A DNA stretch of 5,694 nucleotides from Rhodospirillaceae bacterium (GCA_013349695.1 DUZD01000247.1:1-5694); one strand, 5' to 3'; counted from the first letter of the stretch, positions 1 through 5,512 are shown. Notes: generated from the sequence alone by a model not told the origin. Made by a program: numbers and translations.

Positions 1-48
1 ACCTTTTTCTTCCGGCACGGCTTCGGCGGGGCAGATGTTGTTTTTCAA

Positions 49-89
49 CACAGAGCGCACAGAGACGGCACTGAGTTCACGGAGAAAAG
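49..89. repeat. Degenerate CACAGAG tandem repeat
   Basis: Four units start at 49, 58, 69 and 78: CACAGAG, CACAGAG, CACTGAG and CACGGAG, followed by AAAAG. Spacing is 9, 11 and 9 bases. The stretch at about 96-117 is rich in the complementary words (CTCCGCG, CTCTCTATG), so the whole may be a decayed inverted-repeat element. From memory, intergenic runs of CACAGAG-like words ending in GAAAAG occur dispersed in many Gram-negative genomes; this was not checked here. Confidence 0.5.
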
Positions 90-148
90 TTTAGCGGCGC
101 TCCGCGCTCTCTATGCTTCCCCCATGGCAGTTCGCCACTGGTCACATG

Positions 149-173
149 CCGCTGATTCTCAGCGGTTTGCTTT
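149..173 (+). terminator. Possible intrinsic terminator hairpin
   Basis: CCGCTGA (149-155), a TTC loop and TCAGCGG (159-165) form a perfect 7-bp stem with a 3-base loop. TTTGCTTT follows directly on the plus strand. The T tract is interrupted, so this is a weak terminator at best. It could serve a gene left of the window reading rightwards. Its presence also argues against a real gene at 124-384. Confidence 0.35.
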
Positions 174-429
174 CAGGCTACCTTCCGTCAATTGCGAGCT
201 GATTAAGGAGCAATGCGCGGATCAAAATACTCATGGTTATGCGAAAGTGGCATTTATTCTTGAAGTCGCGGCAGTTGGGTTGAGGATGAATCCAGCGCCA
301 AGCGCGATAGCTATGCTCCATACTCTAAAAACAGAGGGTCGACTCTCATCATTGGTGGTGGATAAGCCAACTCGCGAGCAATGATCTCACGTCTTGCATT
401 ACCACATTTTTTCCGTGGACTTCCCCTGC

Positions 430-460
430 GCATGGCCGATGAAAAGGAATATGGCCATGC
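430..460. repeat. Perfect 8-bp inverted repeat GCATGGCC-N15-GGCCATGC
   Basis: GCATGGCC at 430-437 and GGCCATGC at 453-460 are exact reverse complements separated by an AT-rich 15-base spacer. There is no T tract on either side, so a rho-independent terminator is unlikely. It lies 120-150 bases past the stop of the minus-strand ynfA-like gene. A protein-binding dyad or an mRNA 3' hairpin are both possible. Confidence 0.4.
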
Positions 461-486
461 AAGTCCTGACCACATAGACATGATAA

Positions 487-514
487 CAATCGCAATTTTG
501 GTACATTGCGATTG
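487..514. repeat. Perfect 9-bp inverted repeat CAATCGCAA-N10-TTGCGATTG
   Basis: CAATCGCAA (487-495) and TTGCGATTG (506-514) are exact reverse complements with a 10-base spacer. The hairpin lies about 67 bases beyond the stop codon of the minus-strand ynfA-like gene and could mark the 3' end of its transcript. On that strand it is followed by TTATCATG rather than a clean T run, so terminator function is doubtful. Confidence 0.4.
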
Positions 515-580
515 CGTTGGGCGGCGGCGGCCCCCCGCATCGGAAGCGGAAATAGGCTATTCGAGCCGTCGTTTGGTTAT

Positions 581-916
581 TTAAGCCGGCCTTGGCCCCA
601 GGAAGATAATTCCGGCGCCGATCAAACATACGAGCGCCCCTATAAGGTCCCATCTGTCAGGCTGAACGCCTTCGACGGTCCACAGCCACAAAAGCGAGGC
701 GACGATATAAATACCGCCGTAAGCGGCGTAGGCCCGACCGGCAAAAAGCGCATCAACGCGGGTTAGCAGTAATGCAAATAAGACGAGCAGGACGAGGCCC
801 GGCAATAGCCAAAATACGCTCTTCCCCAGCCGCAGCCATGCCCAAAAAGCAAAGCAGCCGGCAATTTCGGCGAAGGCAGCCCCGACGTAAAAAGCGAACG
901 AGCGCATTGGCTCCAT
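581..916 (-). CDS. ynfA: YnfA/UPF0060 family small membrane protein
   Basis: This is an intact gene for a four-helix inner-membrane protein of the YnfA (UPF0060) family, distantly related to the small multidrug resistance transporters. The product has 111 residues from the ATG at 916. Starting at the internal ATG at 907 gives 108 residues, the same length as E. coli YnfA, so that start may be the real one; neither has a convincing ribosome binding site. Hydrophobic segments lie at about residues 5-26, 33-52, 61-80 and 88-107. Family signatures visible are AEIAGC (16-21), the W-W-rich end of helix 1 with LRLGKS, and GRAYAAYGGIY (60-70). YnfA proteins have been linked to efflux of toxic compounds in some enterobacteria, but the substrate here is unknown. 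The gene stands alone on the minus strand, divergent from the large gene at 1124, with no metal or drug resistance neighbour. Family assignment is firm; function is not. Confidence 0.93.
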   Translation of the reverse strand: MEPMRSFAFYVGAAFAEIAGCFAFWAWLRLGKSVFWLLPGLVLLVLFALLLTRVDALFAGRAYAAYGGIYIVASLLWLWTVEGVQPDRWDLIGALVCLIGAGIIFLGPRPA

Positions 917-1112
917 TTTACGGCCCGCGAGGTACGGGGTCTAGCTAAGATGAGGCCGCCGAGCAGTGGGGTCATATTGCGGCGGCGGCGGTGCCGCGAA
1001 AGCAAAATTTTTTCAGTGGCGGTGGTATTTGGGCATTGTCGCCCACGGGTTTGAAGATTATCTGGAAAACAGGCATTCACCTGAGCGCTGCCGACGCTCA
1101 CGATACTTGGCT
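917..1112. other. Divergent intergenic region
   Basis: About 200 bases separate the minus-strand ynfA-like gene from the plus-strand exported-protein gene, so promoters for both should lie here. I see no strong consensus pair. The best plus-strand candidate is TTGTCG (1036-1041), 17 bases, TATCTG (1059-1064), which is weak. A GC-rich run of GCGGCGG repeats (976-992) followed by AAAATTTTTT (1005-1014) and a small dyad TGGGC-N6-GCCCA (about 1030-1045) are the only structures seen. Confidence 0.4.
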
Positions 1113-1118
1113 GGGAGG
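1113..1118 (+). promoter_or_regulatory. Ribosome binding site deciding the start at 1124
   Basis: GGGAGG at 1113-1118 is a strong Shine-Dalgarno match. It overlaps the upstream GTG at 1118, so that codon cannot be the start served by it. The next in-frame GTG at 1124 lies five bases downstream, a normal spacing, and I take it as the start. Confidence 0.6.
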
Positions 1119-1123
1119 TGAAC

Positions 1124-3013
1124 GTGGATCATTACCGGCGAGTTGCCATATTGGCTATCGTCACGCTGGCGACGCTGTTGGTTTTTGCGCCGCCGGCGTT
1201 CTCGGCGCCGGTCTGCACGACGACTTACGACGCGGCGACGAAGACGACCTGCACGACCTGCTACGAGCCGGGTGTTGGCGGCGACACCCGAGAGTGCTCG
1301 ACCCCGGGCCCCACCGAGACCATCGACGTTCCCGTTCCGCCGTCCCCGACGACATCCGATGGCGAGAGCGGCCCGGCAACCAGTCCTCCACCGCCGACAA
1401 CCACAACGGTCCCAGAGCAACCCTGCGGCGGACCACATAGCGTTCCCAGGCCAAATCATGCCATCGAAGCGGACAAAGCTCGTAAGGGTTCAGAAACCCG
1501 TGCCAAGGAAAACCTCGGATACGAGGAAGTCCCGGAGTCTTACGGAGGGTCGCGCCGAAAACAGGACTGGGGAGGGCTGAGCGACCAGATCAAGCGCCTT
1601 GGCGGTTTTGTGGTGACGACGCCGCCGAAGAAGAAAAAGCTGGTGCTGCCCCAGCCACCCAAAAAACCGCCGCCGGAGGGCTTTCACACGACGACGGATG
1701 ACGGCGAGGAGGAGAAGGACGATTGCGAGGAATGCGACTACCGCATCCTCTCCCTGATCACCGAGCCCCTAGAGAACCTGCCCATTGCCGCCGGTTTCCC
1801 GACTTTGGAGGTGGAGGAACACAACGCTGTCGCCAGAGCCACGCGAGCCGGGACGACCCAAGCTTTTGCCGAAATGCGCAACGCCGTCGGCAAGCTGACG
1901 GCGGCCATTGGCATAGCCGGCGGTCTGGTGACCGGCGGGGTCGCCGTCGCGGCCATAGAACTGGCAGGCTACCTTTTCAGTGAAAATTTCGCCAATTCCG
2001 GTGACCTGTTCAAGGACCCGGACGCCCTGGCCGGCTTCCACACCATGGGTATAAGCTCGATTACCATCAAGATGCCCGTCTACTACATCAACGCCCGGTA
2101 TTTTAACATGCTGGTCTGCGAGGGGGGAAAGTGGAAGCCCTATAAGGGTATTCATTTCTCAACGAAAGGCCCCGTGGTGGAAACGGAGGAGTGGACCAAA
2201 GAGGTCGACTCCGACACCGTCGCCGGCGTTAACAGGAGGAAGTTGGAAGCCGCCACCAAGAGAGCCCGCCAAATTTACAAGACGAAGGTGGCCAACTTCG
2301 CCAAGTTCAAAGCCTTCCTGGAGAAGGTCAAGGGGTTGGAGAAATCATACTGCCCCATCAAGCTCAAGGAGTGGGAATTCGACCACGTAAAACCGCAAGG
2401 CGCCACCCCGAAACCGAAGAAAAAGAAGGATTGCTCCGATCTTCTCAAGCAGCTCCAGGCCGCCGAAAAAGAGTTGGCGGCGAAGACGGACGCCCTGAAG
2501 GATTTGCAGGGTAACCTGGCCGCCCTTCAGGATAAATTACGCAATGCCGCCAAAAAGTTAAAGATCGCCAGCAGCACATACAAAGCCGCCGACAAGGCCT
2601 GGTCGCAAAAGCTGGGGCTCTTGAACTCTCTCAAGGGGACGCGGCAAATATACGACCGCGATCACACGGCCCAAGGTGAGCAGATGCGCAACAAGTACGA
2701 TGCCCTGATCGAGAAATATGAAGGAGAGTTGGCTAAATTAAGCGCCCGCCGCGATGAATTGAAGGCCCTGGTCGACTCCTACAAGGGCGAAATCGCCGAC
2801 GCCAAAGCCGGAATCGAATCCACGAAAACGGAAATCAACAAGACCAAATCCGAGATCGGCCGCCTGGAAGACAAGGTAGGCGAACTGCGCAAAGCCTACG
2901 AGGAATGCCAAAAGGAAGCGGCGCGGCGAGGCGCGTTCGCATTGATAATGGTCCATTTTTCGCCGCCGCTTTCAAGGACCACCGCCGGATCGAGGAAACG
3001 CCGCGCTTCCTGA
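1124..3013 (+). CDS. Unrecognised exported coiled-coil protein
   Basis: I do not recognise this 629-residue protein (631 if started at GTG 1118; residue numbers here use that longer form). A Sec signal peptide is evident: basic RR at 7-8, a hydrophobic core to about 27, then AFSA; Pro would be at +1, so the cleavage site is uncertain. Residues 33-60 are Cys-rich with a CTTC motif. Residues 61-112 are rich in Pro and Thr, and 113-200 are charged and probably disordered, with KKKK and an acidic run before CEEC (203-206). A Gly/Ala-rich hydrophobic segment (about 258-286, with GIAGG and TGG) could span a membrane. A mixed, probably globular part follows (287-425), then a KPKKKK linker and a long coiled coil (about 439-604) that breaks near 507-515, suggesting two helices folding back. 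From residue 605 composition changes abruptly: the last 27 codons are antisense to a gene remnant. Probably envelope-associated; no function is inferred. Confidence 0.75.
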   Translation: MDHYRRVAILAIVTLATLLVFAPPAFSAPVCTTTYDAATKTTCTTCYEPGVGGDTRECSTPGPTETIDVPVPPSPTTSDGESGPATSPPPPTTTTVPEQPCGGPHSVPRPNHAIEADKARKGSETRAKENLGYEEVPESYGGSRRKQDWGGLSDQIKRLGGFVVTTPPKKKKLVLPQPPKKPPPEGFHTTTDDGEEEKDDCEECDYRILSLITEPLENLPIAAGFPTLEVEEHNAVARATRAGTTQAFAEMRNAVGKLTAAIGIAGGLVTGGVAVAAIELAGYLFSENFANSGDLFKDPDALAGFHTMGISSITIKMPVYYINARYFNMLVCEGGKWKPYKGIHFSTKGPVVETEEWTKEVDSDTVAGVNRRKLEAATKRARQIYKTKVANFAKFKAFLEKVKGLEKSYCPIKLKEWEFDHVKPQGATPKPKKKKDCSDLLKQLQAAEKELAAKTDALKDLQGNLAALQDKLRNAAKKLKIASSTYKAADKAWSQKLGLLNSLKGTRQIYDRDHTAQGEQMRNKYDALIEKYEGELAKLSARRDELKALVDSYKGEIADAKAGIESTKTEINKTKSEIGRLEDKVGELRKAYEECQKEAARRGAFALIMVHFSPPLSRTTAGSRKRRAS

Positions 3014-3224
3014 TCTTTGAACGCGGCGGTCGATGGCGTCGAAAAGACACGGGACCGAGGCATCCGGAGTAATAGGCGACCCCTTGGATGTGGCCGTTGC
3101 CGGTGTTGACGGCGAGGCCGGCCGGAACGGCTTGTTCGAGCGGCGAACCGCGCGAAATGGCTTTTACGGCATCGCCGGACGGTGGATAAAGTCCATCTAT
3201 TGGGGATAAAATCCATTTGTCCAT
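2930..3224 (-). pseudogene. Frameshifted, truncated gene remnant of unknown family
   Basis: On the minus strand, GC-rich protein-like coding runs from an ATG at 3224 (MDKWILSPIDGLYPPSGD...) to ...YYSGCLGP near 3051. It continues one frame over as VFSTPSTAAFKDQEARRFLD... to ...IINANAP near 2930. Adding a single base around 3049-3050 joins the two into about 98 residues. There is no stop codon at the low-coordinate end. Instead the frame runs into the antisense of the neighbouring coiled-coil gene, so the 3' part is lost. Codon choice (GCC, GTC, AAC, GGC) supports past coding, while the same bases read on the plus strand give poor codons. There is no clear ribosome binding site. I do not recognise the family. 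A sequencing or assembly indel at 3049-3050 is the alternative to a true frameshift. Confidence 0.5.
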
Positions 3225-3233
3225 GGTGGACAA
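3183..3233. promoter_or_regulatory. Cluster of three TGGA/TCCA dyads, possible operator array
   Basis: Three short palindromes lie in 51 bases: TGGA-TAAAG-TCCA (3183-3195), GGAT-AAA-ATCC (3204-3214), and the perfect TTGTCCA-TGG-TGGACAA (3217-3233). The first two are also a direct repeat, GGATAAAGTCCA (3184-3195) and GGATAAAATCCA (3204-3215), 20 bases apart. Their centres are about 20 and 16 bases apart. The cluster sits some 160-200 bases upstream of the tolC-like start and could bind a regulator of that gene. It overlaps the 5' end of the minus-strand remnant, so part of the pattern may simply be old coding sequence. Confidence 0.35.
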
Positions 3234-3280
3234 TGACGTTCCGTTTATGGAAAATTAACCGAAGCATCGCAAGTTGATAG

Positions 3281-3389
3281 AGGGGAAAGATTTGTGGTAT
3301 CAACCTTTCGCTCCCTTGAGTACAAATGGTGCGTTACGTCGATTTTACTTCCATATGTAGTATATTTTAAGTTTAGAAAGACATATTGC
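3281..3389 (+). promoter_or_regulatory. AT-rich leader upstream of the TolC-family gene
   Basis: This stretch is markedly more AT-rich than the genes around it and probably holds the promoter and untranslated leader. TATATT at 3361-3366 matches a -10 box at five of six bases, but no good -35 lies 16-18 bases before it. An in-frame GTG at 3294 is preceded by AGGGG (3281-3285) at good spacing, so an extended start with 32 extra residues is possible. The codons in between are AT-rich and unlike the gene body, and the extension would bury the signal peptide, so I prefer ATG 3390, which has only a weak AGAAAG (3375-3380) upstream. Confidence 0.35.
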
Positions 3390-4769
3390 ATGTCGCATGG
3401 GCAACGCCTAGAGGTGGCGGTGGGGCTCAGTTTTCTCATGGCAGCCGCCCTATGCCTTGGCGGGCCGCCGGCGCGGGCGGGCACCCTGGACGAGATTCTG
3501 CCCGAACTTGTCGAAACCCACAACCAAGTCAAGGCGGCCGAGGACGAACTTTTCGCTCACCGCGAACGGGCGCGGGTGGAGGTCGGCCGCTGGTATCCGA
3601 CCTTGGACATTAGCGCCGATTTCGGGCGCGAAGCGCAGTGGAAGCCCAAGGCCGATGGCAAACCCTTGATGAGAAAGGAATTGGACTTGACGCTCACCCA
3701 GCGCCTGTGGGACTTCGGCGTCATCAATTCCGCCGTGCGCATAGCCCAGCTTAGAGTGGAGGGGTCCCAGGTATTTTTGGCGGCGCAGCGTCAAGACATT
3801 TTACTGCAAGGGGCGAAGGCCTACTTGAACGTCAAGCGGGCGGTGGACGTTCTGGCCTTTTCGCGACAGGCGGAAAGCAACATCAAGAAGCAGGCGGAAC
3901 TGGAGAACGCCATGGTCGAGCGGGGCGCCGGTTTGGTCACCGACGTTTTGCAGGCGAAGGTGCAGCTGGCGGGGGCGGAGGCGCGCCGGGTTCGCGACGA
4001 GGGGGCTTTGCAAGTGGCGGTGAACCGTTACCGGGCGGTGTTTCTGAAAGACCCCGGCGATCCCGAGGAGTTGGTCCGGCCTTCTCTTCCGGTCGGCCTG
4101 CTGCCGATGTCCAAGGAGGTGGCGGTGCAGACCGCCTTGGAGGACAATCTGCAACTCAGAGGCGCCGGCGTGTTGAGCCGCGTGCAGAGCCGTGTGCAGA
4201 GCCGCACGCCGACCCGCGTGGAGAGAGATATCGCCAGGGAAAACGTGAGAACGTCGAGGGCGAGGGATTTTTTCCCGACTTTCGACGCCGTCGGCGAGTG
4301 GAAACTCAAAAAGAACGTCGATGGGACCAGCGGTACCAAACGCGAGATGCTGGGCAAGTTCCAGCTCAAATTTCCATTAAATTTCAACCTTGGCCTGACG
4401 GCGATCAACACCCTGCGCGCCACGCGGGGGGATTTGGCGGCGATGAACAAACGGCTTGCCGACACCCACGACCAGATCGAGGAACAGACGCGCAACTCCT
4501 GGGAGAACCTGAAAACGGCCAAGGAAAACGCCGAAATCCTGCGCAACCAGGCCAATATCGCCTTCGAATTCCTGGAGTTCGCGCGCAAGGAGCGGAAACT
4601 GGGACGGCGCTCGCTGCTTGACGTTCTCAGCGGCGAAACGGCGCTCTGGAACGCCAGCAGCGACGCCACTTCGGCCGAAACCGACGTCGCCATCGCCTTT
4701 TACACGCTGCTCGAACTGATGGCCAAGCTCGATCTCAAAGTTTTCAGCGAAGCCAAACCGCCGCAATAG
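3390..4769 (+). CDS. TolC-family outer-membrane efflux/secretion protein
   Basis: This is a complete 459-residue member of the TolC/outer-membrane efflux protein family, of the kind serving type I secretion (the LapE/AggA sort) or efflux. Such proteins form trimeric barrels with long periplasmic helices that dock to an inner-membrane transporter and adaptor. A signal peptide spans residues 1-30, ending ARA before GTLDEI. Two internally homologous halves are visible: RWYPTLDISADFG (68-80) mirrors DFFPTFDAVGEWK (293-305), and the helix motifs ERGAGLVTDVLQAK (177-190) and ERKLGRRSLLDVLSGE (401-416) correspond. LTQRLWDFG (102-110) is the typical barrel strand. Length fits the family. A 12-bp duplication gives SRVQ-SRVQ near 263-270. 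Start: ATG 3390 places the signal peptide correctly; GTG 3294 is the alternative and gives 491 residues. No transporter or adaptor gene is in the window, so the substrate is unknown. Secretion of the upstream exported protein is conceivable, but that protein carries its own Sec signal. Confidence 0.92.
   Translation: MSHGQRLEVAVGLSFLMAAALCLGGPPARAGTLDEILPELVETHNQVKAAEDELFAHRERARVEVGRWYPTLDISADFGREAQWKPKADGKPLMRKELDLTLTQRLWDFGVINSAVRIAQLRVEGSQVFLAAQRQDILLQGAKAYLNVKRAVDVLAFSRQAESNIKKQAELENAMVERGAGLVTDVLQAKVQLAGAEARRVRDEGALQVAVNRYRAVFLKDPGDPEELVRPSLPVGLLPMSKEVAVQTALEDNLQLRGAGVLSRVQSRVQSRTPTRVERDIARENVRTSRARDFFPTFDAVGEWKLKKNVDGTSGTKREMLGKFQLKFPLNFNLGLTAINTLRATRGDLAAMNKRLADTHDQIEEQTRNSWENLKTAKENAEILRNQANIAFEFLEFARKERKLGRRSLLDVLSGETALWNASSDATSAETDVAIAFYTLLELMAKLDLKVFSEAKPPQ
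4176..4199 (+). repeat. In-frame 12-bp tandem duplication
   Basis: AGCCGCGTGCAG (4176-4187) is followed by AGCCGTGTGCAG (4188-4199), differing at one base, then a partial third AGCCGC. It adds four residues (SRVQ) at the junction between the two halves of the TolC-like protein without breaking the frame. This looks like replication slippage in a tolerant linker. Confidence 0.6.
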
Positions 4770-4795
4770 CAGGCCATTAGCGGATTGCCGGTGCC

Positions 4796-4819
4796 CGTAA
4801 ATCCGCAAGGGTTTTTACG
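4796..4819 (+). terminator. Bulged hairpin with GCAA loop after the TolC-family gene
   Basis: CGTAAATCC (4796-4804) can pair with GGGTTTTTACG (4809-4819) across a GCAA tetraloop, allowing a two-base T bulge and one T:G pair. It begins 27 bases past the stop codon, where a terminator is expected. There is no T run after the stem; the T run is inside it. Its right arm coincides with the direct repeat flanking the adjacent mobile element, so part of the structure may be fortuitous. Confidence 0.3.
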
Positions 4820-4821
4820 CG

Positions 4822-5006
4822 AAAGGCTTATCCCCTTGCGTCCGGTGCCACAATATCCCGAGGCTTACCGGAGCTCATCACGCCTCCTTTTCCTCCGCGT
4901 CCATTGCGTTAAGATTAAACGCCAAGGACGCGGAGGGGAGGAAAGCCGCAACGAGCCATAAGAACACAAAATGTCGATCCGGCCGGACGCAAGGGGATAA
5001 GCCTTT
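4822..5006. mobile_element. MITE-like element with perfect 24-bp terminal inverted repeats
   Basis: The left end (4822-4845, starting AAAGGCTTATCCCC) and right end (4983-5006, ending GGGGATAAGCCTTT) are exact 24-base reverse complements. TACGCG lies immediately outside both ends (4816-4821 and 5007-5012), consistent with a target-site duplication. Because the sequence around it is TTTTACGCGAA on both sides (4813-4823 and 5004-5014), boundaries giving an 8- or 10-base duplication with 23- or 22-base repeats fit equally well. The interior has no coding capacity but folds: CCTCCGCGTCC (4892-4902) pairs perfectly with GGACGCGGAGG (4926-4936), with TTGCGTT/AACGCCAA inside. At 185 bp with long perfect ends this resembles a miniature inverted-repeat transposable element. 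I do not recognise the parent family. No similar ends are seen elsewhere in the window. Confidence 0.7.
4892..4936. repeat. Long internal hairpin of the MITE-like element
   Basis: An outer 11-bp perfect stem (4892-4902 with 4926-4936) encloses a second stem, TTGCGTT with AACGCCAA (one bulged C), around a short A/T loop. The words ACGCCAAGGACGCGGAGG in the right arm resemble dispersed intergenic repeats I remember from other Gram-negative genomes, not checked here. The hairpin may act in RNA or DNA form, or be a second small repeat carried by the element. Confidence 0.6.
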
Positions 5007-5018
5007 TACGCGAATTCG

Positions 5019-5504
5019 CAGGGCCAAATCTTAAATTGCTAATGGAAGGTTAAGGAGTATCGATTCCGATAGCCGGGAAAGGAGTTCCGGCCATGACTGT
5101 AAATTTTCTGGATCATATCAAGGCGATAGAGGACCACCGGGTGGTGGGGATGGTTACTTAATCCTTTGGACGAGGTGCTTTTGACGACGCTTGTGGGGCT
5201 GCCGTGCCGGGCCGATGATTTTGATGAGATTGAGTTGCTCGGGCAAGAACAGCTTGCTTGGCCAAGGCAGTTCCTTCCCTTCAAAGACGGCATTCCCCAG
5301 GCGCGGACCTTCCGCAAGATTTACCGTTTGTTCGACCCGCAAGCCCTTGAGAGGGCTTTCTCTTCCTGGGTCGCCGGTTTGCGGAAACGGATTACTGGCG
5401 TGGTCGCCATCGACGGCAAGACCTTGCGCGGTTCCAAGCATGACGCCACGGGAACCCAAAAAGACATCGCCGCCAAAATCAGGGAGCGAAAGGCCGATTA
5501 CCTG
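5019..5504 (+). mobile_element. Truncated ISAs1-family insertion sequence, left part
   Basis: The transposase remnant at 5093-5504 belongs to the ISAs1 family. A plausible left end is CAGGGCCAAATCTTAAATTG at 5019-5038, because ISAs1-type elements usually begin with CAGGG-like repeats (family knowledge, from memory). The right end is missing: the element is cut at about 5504 where the IS5-like sequence begins. With no right end, no target-site duplication can be tested. It lies 12 bases from the MITE-like element. Confidence 0.55.
5093..5504 (+). pseudogene. ISAs1-family transposase, broken three ways
   Basis: This is the N-terminal part of an ISAs1-family DDE transposase. AAAGGAG (5078-5084) precedes ATG 5093. 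The reading MTVNFLDHIKAIEDHRVVGMVT stops at TAA 5159-5161 through one extra A; removing it gives TYPLDEVLLTTLVGLPCRADD and restores the family-typical frame. The next part matches the DDE_Tnp_1-associated domain (FLPFKDGIPQARTFRKIYRLFDP, then VAIDGKTLRGS with the first catalytic Asp at 5412-5414). GSKHDATG then jumps directly to GTQKDIAAKIRERKADYL. In intact relatives that block follows a second catalytic Asp in IDAMG, some 50-60 residues later, so an internal deletion has occurred. The gene ends after ADYL (5504), where ALKGNQ would be expected, and reads into foreign sequence to a stop at 5514-5516. It cannot encode an active enzyme. Confidence 0.85.
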
Positions 5505-5512
5505 GTCCGCTG

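Larger units (their letters stand above)
1..580. other. Region without a convincing gene
   Basis: I see no supportable protein gene here. One plus-strand frame is open from position 1 to a stop at 382-384 and contains an ATG at 124. It has no ribosome binding site, reads straight through a CACAGAG repeat and a terminator-like hairpin, and lacks the GC-rich third positions of the real genes in the window, so I treat it as chance. The region holds the repeat at 49-89, a hairpin at 149-173 and perfect inverted repeats at 430-460 and 487-514. It lies downstream of the minus-strand ynfA-like gene and is more AT-rich than the rest of the window. Confidence 0.6.

Noticed and set aside
1..384. Plus-strand open frame from the window edge, with an ATG at 124 giving 86 residues
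   Set aside because: There is no ribosome binding site, it reads through a CACAGAG repeat and a terminator-like hairpin, codon third positions are not GC-rich as in the real genes, and the protein resembles nothing I know.
1036..1064. Possible sigma-70 promoter TTGTCG-N17-TATCTG for the exported-protein gene
   Set aside because: It matches only four of six and three of six consensus positions. Spacing is good, but such matches arise easily by chance, so it is mentioned only within the intergenic entry.
1058..1459. Several Arg-rich open frames on both strands within 991-1580
   Set aside because: They overlap the N-terminal coding of the exported protein and have the Arg/Ala-rich composition typical of shadow frames in GC-rich DNA. 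The 1124 frame has the ribosome binding site and signal peptide.
3334..3363. Promoter TTACGT-N18-TAGTAT before the TolC-family gene
   Set aside because: The -35 matches the consensus at only two of six positions. The nearby TATATT is a better -10 but has no partner.
4176..4205. Start of a tandem-repeat or CRISPR-like array
   Set aside because: There are only two full 12-base units inside a coding frame and no spacers; it is a simple in-frame duplication.
4028..4693. 221-residue minus-strand frame opposite the TolC-family gene
   Set aside because: It is antisense to a clearly recognised gene, and its Ser/Arg/Leu-rich content is what the reverse of such a gene yields.
1124..4769. Type I secretion operon made of the exported protein and the TolC-family gene
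   Set aside because: There is no ABC transporter or adaptor gene, a gene remnant lies between the two, and the exported protein has its own Sec signal. Only proximity supports the link.
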